Source: Sulfitobacter sp. EhC04 (GTDB lineage Bacteria; Pseudomonadota; Alphaproteobacteria; Rhodobacterales; Rhodobacteraceae). Taken from it: a stretch of 64,000 nt of DNA. Under the pieces are notes generated by a model that ran no database searches, had not been told where the DNA came from, and saw nothing but the letters and a program-made list of their open reading frames with translations. This document shows positions 1 through 7,719 of the stretch, one piece after another. Positions within the stretch are counted from its first letter, which is position 1, and the number at the start of each line of letters is the position of its first letter. The position numbers and the translations under genes are program-made. Where the stretch lies: positions 16,941 to 80,940 of the forward strand of contig NZ_LXYI01000038.1 in the NCBI RefSeq assembly GCF_001650875.1, given 5' to 3'.

Positions 1-101
1 ACCGCACACGGCCTGAAGGCCAGGACTGAACAACCAGTCACAAGCCCTTTTTCGCGGGGCCAAAGACGGGTAGGTTTGCCCAAAGTCCTTTTCAAAGAGA
101 C

Positions 102-1364
102 ATGCAAATGCACAGGCGACTTTTCCTTTTCTGCCTATTGATGGTTTTCGGCACGGCCAGCGGGGCACAGGCCCCCGATGCTTCCGTCCGCCCGCCGGAG
201 CGTGCTGCCGTGGTTCAGGCGGCGCCGGAGGGCGGTTCCACCGCAGGGTTGCGGGCGTGGGTCGCGGATTTTCGGCCGCGCGCGCTCGAACAGGGCATTG
301 ATGGGGCGGTCTATGACCGGGCGCTCAGGGATGTGACTTATGATGCAGAAGTCGTGCGCCGCGACCGCAACCAGGCCGAATTCACCAAGACGATATGGGA
401 TTATCTGGACACAGCGGTGTCTGATCTGCGCGTCTCCAACGGCAGGGCGGCCCTGGCGAAGTGGAACAGCACGCTGAGCCAGATCGAAGAAACCTATGAT
501 GTGGACAAGGAGATTGTCGTCGCTATCTGGGGATTGGAAAGTGCCTATGGCACGTTCCGGGGCGGTGATTCTGTGCTGAATTCCATGGCCACGCTTGCCT
601 ATGATGCCCGGCGGGCCGCGTTTTTTGAAGATCAGTTGCTGGCCGCCCTCAAGATTTTGCAAAGCGGCGATACCACGAAATCCAGGCTCAGCGGGTCGTG
701 GGCCGGTGCGATGGGCCATACGCAGTTCATGCCGACCTCGTTTCAGGACCATGCGGTCGATCATGATGAGGATGGCAAACGTGACATCTGGGGCGATGAC
801 CCGGTGGATGCGCTGGCCTCGACGGCGGCTTACCTCAAGCATCACGGATGGAACCGGGGCCAGCCCTGGGGGGTCGAGGTCAAGATACCCGAGGGTTTCG
901 ATTATGCATTGGCGCGCCGATCCCTGCGCAAGATGCCAAGCGAATGGGCAACGCTGGGTGTCACCCGGCCCAGTGGGACGGCAGTAAAGGATTATGGTCT
1001 GGCCTCTGTCCTGCTGCCCGGCGGGGCGGAAGGTGCGGCTTTCCTGATCTTTGGCAACTTTGCGGCGTTGGAAAATTACAATACCGCGGATGCCTATGTG
1101 GTTGCGGTCGGTCACCTTGCTGACCGGATCAGGGGGGGACCGGCGTTTGAGCACGGCTGGCCCAGGCACCTGCGGGTTCTGACCTTTGACGAAAGGGTCG
1201 AGCTACAGAAAAGGCTGACCAGCGCGGGCTATGACACGGAAAAGATCGATGCCAAGATGGGGCCGCTGACAGTGGATGCCATCCGCCGTTTTCAGGTGGA
1301 TCAGGGCATTGCGCCCGATGGCTATCCGTCGCTGAGCGTTCTGGACCGCTTGCGGGCATTGTAA
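102..1364 (+). CDS. Lytic murein transglycosylase, MltB/SLT family
   Basis: This 420-residue exported enzyme is predicted to cleave the glycan strands of peptidoglycan non-hydrolytically in the periplasm. Residues 1-22 form a signal peptide (charged start, Leu/Phe-rich core, cleavage near SGAQA). The MltB-type catalytic domain follows, with the motif WGLESAYG carrying the catalytic glutamate, then GAMGHTQFMP and the late AAYLKHHGW segment. A peptidoglycan-binding domain of the PG_binding_1 type closes the protein (about residues 360-420, with LQKRL and the GPLTVDAIRRFQ pattern). Two in-frame ATGs (102 and 108) are possible; an AAAGAGA stretch lies just before the first. There is no lipobox, so it is probably soluble rather than a lipoprotein. 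It converges on the next gene. Family assignment is firm; the exact MltB paralogue is not. Confidence 0.93.
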   Translation: MQMHRRLFLFCLLMVFGTASGAQAPDASVRPPERAAVVQAAPEGGSTAGLRAWVADFRPRALEQGIDGAVYDRALRDVTYDAEVVRRDRNQAEFTKTIWDYLDTAVSDLRVSNGRAALAKWNSTLSQIEETYDVDKEIVVAIWGLESAYGTFRGGDSVLNSMATLAYDARRAAFFEDQLLAALKILQSGDTTKSRLSGSWAGAMGHTQFMPTSFQDHAVDHDEDGKRDIWGDDPVDALASTAAYLKHHGWNRGQPWGVEVKIPEGFDYALARRSLRKMPSEWATLGVTRPSGTAVKDYGLASVLLPGGAEGAAFLIFGNFAALENYNTADAYVVAVGHLADRIRGGPAFEHGWPRHLRVLTFDERVELQKRLTSAGYDTEKIDAKMGPLTVDAIRRFQVDQGIAPDGYPSLSVLDRLRAL

Positions 1365-1413
1365 GGATGGCGGGCTGCCTGCGCCCGGGAGGGCGACACC
1401 CCACCCGCCATCC
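1365..1413. terminator. Hairpin between convergent genes
   Basis: A perfect 10-bp inverted repeat (GGATGGCGGG at 1365-1374 and CCCGCCATCC at 1404-1413) encloses a GC-rich loop. It starts two bases after the transglycosylase stop codon and ends nine bases before the stop codon of the convergent aminotransferase. There is no clear U-run on either strand, so a bidirectional terminator or mRNA 3'-end stabiliser is an inference. Confidence 0.5.
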
Positions 1414-1421
1414 CGAAGGGG

Positions 1422-2819
1422 TCAGGATGCTTTCTTCAGCATGTCCTTGTCCTTGAGATCCTTGTAGGTCGCGTCCAGCGCCAGCTTGGCGCGGGATGCA
1501 AAGACGTCGATCTCTTCCGGTGTGATGACCAGCGGCGGCGAAATGATCATCCGGTCGCCCACATGGCGCATGACAAGATTGTTGGCAAAGCAGTGCTCGC
1601 GGCACATGTAGCCCACGGTGCCGCCATCGCTTGCGAATTTGGCGCGGCTTTCCTTGTGCGGTGTCAGGGGCAGGGATGCCATCATGCCTGACACGTTCAC
1701 TGTGCCGACCAGAGGATGCTCGCCCAGTTTTTCAAGCGCCGCGTGCAAGGCCGGCATCGCGGTGTTGCGGATATGGCCAAGCAGATCTTCCTCTTCCATG
1801 ATGCGCAGGTTTTCCAGCGCGACAGCGGCGCAGACCGGGTGCCCCGAATACGTATAGCCGTGGTTGAATTCGCATGCGTCGATCACGGCCGCGATTTCAT
1901 CCGACACGATGGACCCGCCGATGGGCGCGTAGCCAGAGCTGAGCCCCTTGGCGATGGTCATGATGTCGGGGTTGATCCCGACGGTTTGCGAGCCGAACCA
2001 GTTCCCGGTCCTGCCGAAACCGCAGATCACCTCGTCCGCGATCAGCAGCACGTCGTATTTTCGGCAGATGCGTTCGATCTCAGGCCAATAGGTGCTGGGG
2101 GGGATAATCACGCCGCCAGCGCCCTGGATCGGTTCACCGATGAAAGCCGCGACCTTCTCTGCCCCGAGTTCTAGAATCTTTTCTTCAAGCTCCTGCGCGC
2201 GGGCAAGGCCGAATTCCTCTGGCGTCTGGTCGCCGCCTTCTGCCCACCAGTCGGGCTGTCCGATGTGGTGAATGCCGGGAATCGGCAAGCCGCCCTGTTC
2301 GTGGATATAGGTCATGCCACCCAGGCTGCCGGACCCGACAGAAGAGCCGTGGTAGGCATTCTTGCGGCTGATGATATGGCTTTTTTCCGGCTGGCCCTTT
2401 TGCGCCCAGTAAGTCCGCACCATCCGGAGGTTCGTGTCGTTTGCTTCCGATCCGGAGCTGGCAAAGAACACGTGGTTCAGGTTGCCGGGCGCAAGGTCGG
2501 CGAGTTTTTTCGCCAGGGCAATGGCAGGCACATGCGAGGTCTGGAAGAACGTGTTGTAAAACGGCAGTTCATTCATCTGCCGCGCGGCGACCTGGCCCAT
2601 TTCCGGCCGACCGTACCCCAGGTTCACGCACCACAGACCGGCCATGGCATCCAGAATTTCATTGCCGTCACTGTCCGTCAGGTAGACGCCGCTGGCCCGC
2701 GTAATGATCCGGGCACCCTTTGCCGCCAGTTCGTCATTGGTTGTGAAGGGGTGCATGTGATGCGCTGCGTCCAACGCCTGGAGTTCGGCGGTTGGCAGAT
2801 GGTTGGTGATGGTTGACAT
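1422..2819 (-). CDS. Class III (omega) aminotransferase, putrescine/polyamine type
   Basis: This 465-residue PLP enzyme belongs to the class III aminotransferases and resembles the SpuC-like putrescine:pyruvate transaminases. Visible motifs are the SSGSEANDTN phosphate-binding loop (about 121-130), GEPIQGAGG (about 228-236), the IADEVICGFGR aspartate motif (about 260-270) and TIAKGLSSGYAPIG with the Schiff-base lysine at about K291. It would transfer the amino group of putrescine or a related amine to a keto acid in the cytoplasm. The start fits the usual family N-terminus, with a long conserved H-x-H-PF segment near residue 22. It lies next to a GntR regulator and a polyamine ABC transporter, which supports a polyamine substrate; beta-alanine or another omega-amino compound remains possible. 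Confidence 0.9.
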   Translation of the reverse strand: MSTITNHLPTAELQALDAAHHMHPFTTNDELAAKGARIITRASGVYLTDSDGNEILDAMAGLWCVNLGYGRPEMGQVAARQMNELPFYNTFFQTSHVPAIALAKKLADLAPGNLNHVFFASSGSEANDTNLRMVRTYWAQKGQPEKSHIISRKNAYHGSSVGSGSLGGMTYIHEQGGLPIPGIHHIGQPDWWAEGGDQTPEEFGLARAQELEEKILELGAEKVAAFIGEPIQGAGGVIIPPSTYWPEIERICRKYDVLLIADEVICGFGRTGNWFGSQTVGINPDIMTIAKGLSSGYAPIGGSIVSDEIAAVIDACEFNHGYTYSGHPVCAAVALENLRIMEEEDLLGHIRNTAMPALHAALEKLGEHPLVGTVNVSGMMASLPLTPHKESRAKFASDGGTVGYMCREHCFANNLVMRHVGDRMIISPPLVITPEEIDVFASRAKLALDATYKDLKDKDMLKKAS

Positions 2820-2857
2820 GGCATGACCCTTTCGGACAGGCGTTTCGGAATGGGTCG

Positions 2858-2877
2858 CAGAATATGATCAAATTCTG
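2858..2877. promoter_or_regulatory. Candidate GntR operator before the aminotransferase
   Basis: The inverted repeat CAGAAT-N8-ATTCTG is centred 48 bp upstream of the aminotransferase start. Its centre contains TGATCAAATTC (2865-2875), and the same 11-mer occurs upstream of potF at 3685-3695. A shared word in front of both divergent units of the locus is what a local GntR regulator would bind. The binding itself is inferred. Confidence 0.45.
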
Positions 2878-2903
2878 CGGTGTCAATCGAATCACGGGTA
2901 TGT

Positions 2904-3593
2904 TCAGGTTTCGGCAAGCACGACCCTGATCTGATGCATGCCCTGATCGACGTCTTCTGCCATGGCTTTTGCAGCTGCATCGGTATTGCCACCCGCCAGC
3001 GCCGCGATCAGGTCCGAATGCTTGTCTGGCAAGCTGGAAGTCCCGAATCGCCCGCAGACGACACGAAGGGAGGGGCCGAATCGCAGCCAGAGCCGGTCGA
3101 CGGTGGCTGTCATGATCGGGGCCGCCGCTGCGGCATAGACCTGCGAATGAAACCGGTAGTTATGGGTGAGGTAACCGCCGACATCGCCCACGTCTATCGC
3201 GGTATTCAAATCCGAATCGCAGGCTCTCAGCCGATCCAGACACTCCGGGGTCATGCGCTGCGCTGCCCGGCGGGTCAGTTCCGGCTCCAGCGTTCGGCGC
3301 ATGAAATGCAGTTGATCAAGGCAATCCGCCGTCAGACCGGGGACCGTAACGCGACGATTTCCCTGGTGAATTAGCGCCCCTTCCGCGATCAGGCGGCGCA
3401 GCGCCTCGCGCACCGGCGTCATGCCGGCACCAAGTGTTTCAATCAAACCCTGGATTGTCACGGCCTGCCCCGGAACAAGATCGCCAAACAAAATCATCAC
3501 GCGCAATTGCTCGTAAACCTGCTGATGCGCAGGTATTTTTGCAGGATCGTCGGCACGAAACGGATTTCCGTGCACGAACATCTCAGTTTTCAT
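2904..3593 (-). CDS. GntR family transcriptional regulator (FCD type)
   Basis: This 229-residue regulator has an N-terminal winged helix-turn-helix (about 18-85, including the characteristic TPVREALRRLIAEGAL recognition region) and a C-terminal all-helical FCD-type ligand-binding domain with the metal/ligand pattern D/N-x-x-FH (HNYRFHSQVY) and a later H. The start at 3593 (MKTEMFVHGN) is preferred because the DNA-binding domain begins soon after; an upstream ATG at 3656 would add 21 unconserved residues. It lies between the aminotransferase (same strand) and the divergent potF gene, so it probably controls both, with a polyamine or breakdown product as ligand. That effector is inference. Confidence 0.9.
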   Translation of the reverse strand: MKTEMFVHGNPFRADDPAKIPAHQQVYEQLRVMILFGDLVPGQAVTIQGLIETLGAGMTPVREALRRLIAEGALIHQGNRRVTVPGLTADCLDQLHFMRRTLEPELTRRAAQRMTPECLDRLRACDSDLNTAIDVGDVGGYLTHNYRFHSQVYAAAAAPIMTATVDRLWLRFGPSLRVVCGRFGTSSLPDKHSDLIAALAGGNTDAAAKAMAEDVDQGMHQIRVVLAET

Positions 3594-3628
3594 TCTCAGC
3601 GCCTTTTTTTTGTCCAACACCAGCACCT

Positions 3629-3647
3629 TGCACCATAATGCAGTGCA
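3629..3647. promoter_or_regulatory. Inverted repeat upstream of the GntR gene
   Basis: TGCAC-N9-GTGCA lies 36 bp upstream of the GntR start in the divergent GntR/potF interval. It could be an autoregulatory operator, but it does not match the TGATCAAATTC motif found at the other two candidate sites, so support is weak. Confidence 0.25.
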
Positions 3648-3684
3648 TGAAAGCATATCTTATATTGCCCGCGGAGGCAAAACT

Positions 3685-3695
3685 TGATCAAATTC
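3685..3695 (+). promoter_or_regulatory. Candidate GntR operator before potF
   Basis: TGATCAAATTC, centred on the palindrome TTGATCAA, ends 42 bp before the potF start codon. It repeats exactly the core of the site upstream of the aminotransferase (2865-2875). The similar distance to both genes fits a common regulator. Confidence 0.45.
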
Positions 3696-3737
3696 AACAG
3701 AAGCCGGGATCAACCTGGTATCAGATGGGAGAGCCAA

Positions 3738-4823
3738 ATGAAGAATTCTATCATGGGCAGCGTTGCCGCTGCCGCCGTCATGGCAACAAGTGCCATTGCC
3801 GATGAAGTCAGGGTCTATAACTGGTCCGACTACATTGACGAGAGCCTGTTGGAAAAATTTGAAACCGAGACAGGTATCGACCTGATTTACGATGTGTTCG
3901 ACAGCAACGAAGTGCTGGAGACAAAGATGCTGGCCGGTGGGTCAGGTTACGATGTGGTTGTGCCGTCAGGTACTTTCCTGCAACGGCAGATCACGGCGGG
4001 GGCGTTCCAGAAGCTGGACATGGCCAAACTGCCAAACAGTGGCAACCTTTGGGATGTGATCGAAGACCGGCTGAAGAAATACGATCCCGCGAACGAATAT
4101 GCGGTCAACTACATGTGGGGCACCACCGGCATCGGCGTGAACGTGAACAAGGTCAAGGAAGTGCTGGGCGAAGATGCGCCCATGGGGTCCCTTGCGTTGA
4201 TCTTCGATCCCGCGAACATGGAAAAGCTGGCCGCCTGTGGTGTGCATTTCCTGGATGCACCGGCAGAGATGATCCCGGCGGCGCTGGCCTATCTGGGCGA
4301 AGACCCGGATGCGCAGGACGTCGAGACAATTGAAAAGGCCGAGCCTGTGCTGTCGGCAGTTGCACCCCATGTGCAAAAATTCCACAGCTCGGAATACATC
4401 AATGCGTTGGCCAACGGTGACATCTGTGTCGCTTTCGGGTGGTCCGGTGACATCCTGCAGGCGCGCGACCGTGCCGCAGAGGCCGACAATGGCGTCGAAA
4501 TCGAATACAACGCACCTTCCGAAGGGGCGCTGATGTGGTTCGACAACATGGCCATCCCGGTAGACGCGCCAAACCCGGACGCCGCGCATCAGTTCATCAA
4601 CTTCATCATGGATGCACAGAACATGGCGGCGGCATCGAACTACGTCTATTATGCCAATGGCAACAAGGCGTCCCAGGAATTCCTGGAAGAAGACGTGATC
4701 GGTGATCCGGCGATTTATCCCAATGAGGCGACGCTGGAAAAACTCTATACCACATCGCCATATGGGCCGAAGGTGCAGCGGACAGTGACCCGCATGTGGA
4801 CCAAGATCAAGTCAGGCACCTGA
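3738..4823 (+). CDS. potF: Polyamine ABC transporter substrate-binding protein (PotF/PotD family)
   Basis: This 361-residue periplasmic binding protein should capture putrescine or spermidine and deliver it to the permeases encoded downstream. The N-terminus is a signal peptide (MKNSIMGSVAAAAVMA, cleavage near SAIA-DE) followed by the hallmark VRVYNWSDYID of PotD/PotF proteins. Further family features are FETETGIDLIYDVFDSNE, the aromatic cage region NYMWGTTGIGVN and the C-terminal FINFIMDAQNMA. The start at 3738 is chosen because a GGGAG Shine-Dalgarno lies 8-9 bases upstream and the signal peptide begins there; an earlier in-frame ATG at 3684 lacks both. A strong terminator follows it, before the ATPase gene. 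Substrate choice within the polyamines cannot be read reliably. Confidence 0.92.
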   Translation: MKNSIMGSVAAAAVMATSAIADEVRVYNWSDYIDESLLEKFETETGIDLIYDVFDSNEVLETKMLAGGSGYDVVVPSGTFLQRQITAGAFQKLDMAKLPNSGNLWDVIEDRLKKYDPANEYAVNYMWGTTGIGVNVNKVKEVLGEDAPMGSLALIFDPANMEKLAACGVHFLDAPAEMIPAALAYLGEDPDAQDVETIEKAEPVLSAVAPHVQKFHSSEYINALANGDICVAFGWSGDILQARDRAAEADNGVEIEYNAPSEGALMWFDNMAIPVDAPNPDAAHQFINFIMDAQNMAAASNYVYYANGNKASQEFLEEDVIGDPAIYPNEATLEKLYTTSPYGPKVQRTVTRMWTKIKSGT

Positions 4824-4834
4824 CCCGATCCTGC

Positions 4835-4863
4835 GGCGAGGCCTGATGGCCTCGCCCTTTTTT
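4835..4863 (+). terminator. Intrinsic terminator/attenuator after potF
   Basis: A perfect 9-bp stem (GGCGAGGCC at 4835-4843, GGCCTCGCC at 4848-4856) with a TGAT loop is followed by CTTTTTT. It lies 11 bases after the potF stop and 32 bases before the ATPase start. It would cut most transcripts after potF and so give the binding protein in excess over the membrane complex. Confidence 0.85.
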
Positions 4864-4895
4864 CATGGTCTGCGGCACCCCAAGGATGATTTGAA

Positions 4896-6023
4896 TTGAC
4901 CCAAACTGTATTCGCCCCATGGGATGATCCCAATGAAAAGCCGCTAATTCGGTTTCAGAATGTGACCAAGCGATTTGGCGAGTTCGTTGCGATTGACGAT
5001 CTGACGCTGGATATCTTTGAAAAGGAGTTCTTTGCCCTTCTCGGTCCTTCCGGATGTGGCAAGACGACAATGATGCGGATGCTGGCGGGGTTCGAATCCA
5101 TCAGCGAAGGTCGCATCGAATTGTCCGGCAAGGACATCGGCCATGTGCCGCCTAACAAGCGCGCGGTGAACATGATGTTCCAGTCTTATGCGCTGTTCCC
5201 TCATCTGTCGGTCTGGGACAATATCGCCTTTGGCCTGCGCCGCGACCGCAAGAGCAAGTCCGAGATCGACGCGCGGGTCGACGAGATGCTGAAACTGACC
5301 CGGCTGGAAAAGTTCGGCCGCCGCAAACCGCATCAGATTTCCGGCGGCCAGCGGCAGCGCGTTGCCCTGGCACGGTCCCTTGCCAAGGCGCCGAAGCTGC
5401 TGTTGCTGGATGAACCGCTGGGCGCGCTGGACAAGAAACTGCGTCAGGATACCCAGTTCGAACTGATGGACATTCAGGAAAGTACCGGCACCACCTTTGT
5501 GATCGTGACCCACGACCAGGAAGAGGCGATGACCGTTGCCTCCCGCGTCGCGGTCATGGACGAGGGGCGGATCATTCAGGTCTCGACGCCTGCAAACATC
5601 TACGAATACCCCAATTCGGTCTATGTGGCGGATTTCATCGGTGATGTGAACATTATCGACGCGACAGCGACCCCGACGGGAGAGAATACCTATGCCTTGA
5701 ACTGGATCGACGGTCAGCCGCCGATCACCGCAGAGACCAAGACCACATTCAGCACGGGCCAGAAGGCGCATCTGGCCATCCGGCCGGAAAAGATCCGCAT
5801 TTCGACGGAAAAGCCCGATGATGCGGCCAACGCCCTGCAGGGCAAGGTGCTGGACATCGCCTATCTGGGCAACCTCAGCACCTATCACGTGCAACTGCCC
5901 GGTGGTCAGGTGATCAAGGCGCAAACGGCCAACACCCGCCGCATCGCGCGTCGCGACATCACCTGGGAAGACCCGGTATGGATATCATGGAGCGCCACCG
6001 CCGGCGTTCTGTTGGAGCATTGA
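4896..6023 (+). CDS. potG: Polyamine ABC transporter ATP-binding protein
   Basis: This 375-residue ATPase powers the PotF-type importer. The ABC domain shows Walker A GPSGCGKTT (about 50-58), Q-loop MMFQSYALFPH, signature ISGGQRQRVALARSL, Walker B LLLLDEPLGALD and the H-loop TFVIVTHDQEEA. The C-terminal TOBE_2 domain (about 290-375) is typical of the MalK/PotA subgroup. Translation seems to start at a TTG (4896) with AAGGATGA upstream; no in-frame ATG or GTG precedes the conserved region at a suitable distance. The 3' end lies two bases before the preferred start of the first permease gene. Confidence 0.93.
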   Translation: MTQTVFAPWDDPNEKPLIRFQNVTKRFGEFVAIDDLTLDIFEKEFFALLGPSGCGKTTMMRMLAGFESISEGRIELSGKDIGHVPPNKRAVNMMFQSYALFPHLSVWDNIAFGLRRDRKSKSEIDARVDEMLKLTRLEKFGRRKPHQISGGQRQRVALARSLAKAPKLLLLDEPLGALDKKLRQDTQFELMDIQESTGTTFVIVTHDQEEAMTVASRVAVMDEGRIIQVSTPANIYEYPNSVYVADFIGDVNIIDATATPTGENTYALNWIDGQPPITAETKTTFSTGQKAHLAIRPEKIRISTEKPDDAANALQGKVLDIAYLGNLSTYHVQLPGGQVIKAQTANTRRIARRDITWEDPVWISWSATAGVLLEH

Positions 6024-6025
6024 AC

Positions 6026-6901
6026 ATGCGCCGCTTTGCCCTGATCGCTGTTCCCTATGCATGGCTGCTGGCGCTCTTCCTCGTTCCGTTCATCATCGTT
6101 TTCAAGATTTCGCTGTCGGATCTCGCGCTGGCGATTCCGCCCTATACCCCCACCATGCGGGACGGGATCGGCGACATGTTCGCCGCCTTCGATTTCGAGA
6201 ATTTCGTCTTTTTGACCGAGGATGACCTGTACTGGAGAGCTTACCTGAGTTCCCTGCGCATCGCGCTGGTTTCGACCTTTGTGACATTGCTGGTGGGTTA
6301 TCCCATTGCCTATGGCATGGCCAAGGCACCCGATGAATGGCGGGCGACCCTTATGATGTTGGTCATCCTGCCATTCTGGACTTCTTTCCTGATCCGGGTC
6401 TACGCTTGGATGGGCATTCTGAGCAACGAAGGCCTGCTCAACCAGTTCCTGCTCTGGCTTGGATTGATCAATGAGCCGCTGGTGATCCTGAACACAAATA
6501 TCGCTGTCTATATCGGTATTGTTTATACGTACCTGCCGTTCATGATCCTGCCGATCTATGCCGCGCTCGACCGGTTGGATGAATCCCTAAATGAAGCGGC
6601 AGAGGATCTGGGGTGCTCTCGGATGCAGGCGTTCTGGCTGGTGACGATCCCGCTGTCGAAAAACGGGATCATTGCGGGATCGTTTCTGGTGTTTATCCCG
6701 GCGCTGGGTGAATTCGTGATCCCGTCGCTGTTGGGTGGGTCCGGCACGCTGATGATCGGCAAGATCCTGTGGGAAGAGTTCTTTAACAACCGCGATTGGC
6801 CGGTTGCTTCCGCCGTGGCGGTTGTCCTGCTGTTGATCCTTGTCATCCCCATCGTGCTGTTCCAGCGCAACCAGCAGAAACAGGCGGAGGCAGAGCAATG
6901 A
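6026..6901 (+). CDS. potH: Polyamine ABC transporter permease, PotB/PotH type
   Basis: This 291-residue inner-membrane permease has about six transmembrane helices and the EAA loop EAAEDLGCSRMQAFWLVTIPLS that docks to the ATPase. The start at 6026 follows a GGAG at 6014 and begins directly with the first membrane helix (RFALIAVPYAWLLALFLVPF). An upstream ATG at 5978 would overlap the ATPase gene by 46 bp and add 16 charged residues, which is less likely. The stop overlaps the next permease start (ATGA). Confidence 0.92.
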   Translation: MRRFALIAVPYAWLLALFLVPFIIVFKISLSDLALAIPPYTPTMRDGIGDMFAAFDFENFVFLTEDDLYWRAYLSSLRIALVSTFVTLLVGYPIAYGMAKAPDEWRATLMMLVILPFWTSFLIRVYAWMGILSNEGLLNQFLLWLGLINEPLVILNTNIAVYIGIVYTYLPFMILPIYAALDRLDESLNEAAEDLGCSRMQAFWLVTIPLSKNGIIAGSFLVFIPALGEFVIPSLLGGSGTLMIGKILWEEFFNNRDWPVASAVAVVLLLILVIPIVLFQRNQQKQAEAEQ

Positions 6902-7719
6902 AACGGATGTCGTGGTTCAATGTCACCTCGCTGACCCTGGGGTTCGCGTTCCTGTACCTGCCGATGATCATCCTCGTGATTTACAGTTTCAACGCCTCCA
7001 AACTGGTCACGGTCTGGGCGGGTTTTTCGACCCGCTGGTATGGCGAGTTGATCCAGAACGAGGCGTTTCTGGATGCAGCATGGGTGACGATCAAGGTTGC
7101 CGTCATGTCCTCGACATTGGCCACTGTCCTGGGGACGATGGCCGCCTATGTCCTGGTACGGGGTGGGCGATTTCTGGGCCGCACCCTGTTTTCCGGGATG
7201 ATTTATGCACCGTTGGTCATGCCAGAGGTGATCACCGGCCTCTCGCTGTTGCTGTTGTTCATCGGCATCGGGCTGGATCGCGGGGTTCTGACCATCGTGC
7301 TGGCGCATACAACCTTTTCGATGTGCTATGTCTCTGTCGTCGTGTCCTCGCGGCTTGTCACTTTCGACCGGTCGCTGGAGGAGGCGGCGCTTGATCTGGG
7401 CTGCTCCGGCTGGGACGCCTTTCGTCTGGTCACCCTGCCGATCATCGCACCTGCCGTGATTTCGGGATGGTTGCTGGCCTTCACCCTGTCGCTTGACGAT
7501 CTGGTAATTGCGTCGTTCACCTCCGGGCCTTCCGCCACCACTCTGCCGATCAAGATTTTCTCGGCTGTGCGGCTTGGCGTCTCGCCCGAGATCAACGCGT
7601 TGTCCACGATCATGATTGCAATCGTCGCGATCGGTGTGATTACGGCGTCGCTTGTCACAAAACGCAATGCCATTCGGGCCGAGGCCGACACCCGTGCAGC
7701 GGAACGCGCCCAGGCATGA
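6898..7719 (+). CDS. potI: Polyamine ABC transporter permease, PotC/PotI type
   Basis: This 273-residue second permease has about six membrane helices and its own EAA loop, EAALDLGCSGWDAFRLVTLP. The helix-1 region LGFAFLYLPMIILVIYSFN is characteristic of PotC/PotI. It overlaps the previous gene by four bases and the next gene by four bases, so translation of the whole unit is coupled. It completes a PotFGHI-type importer. Confidence 0.92.
   Translation: MKRMSWFNVTSLTLGFAFLYLPMIILVIYSFNASKLVTVWAGFSTRWYGELIQNEAFLDAAWVTIKVAVMSSTLATVLGTMAAYVLVRGGRFLGRTLFSGMIYAPLVMPEVITGLSLLLLFIGIGLDRGVLTIVLAHTTFSMCYVSVVVSSRLVTFDRSLEEAALDLGCSGWDAFRLVTLPIIAPAVISGWLLAFTLSLDDLVIASFTSGPSATTLPIKIFSAVRLGVSPEINALSTIMIAIVAIGVITASLVTKRNAIRAEADTRAAERAQA

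Noticed and set aside
135..1169. Long open frames antisense to clear genes (for example here and at 4944-5924, 7326-8861, 20971-22338)
   Set aside because: Each lies fully opposite a gene with strong family motifs, shows no protein features of its own, and is expected from GC-rich codon bias.
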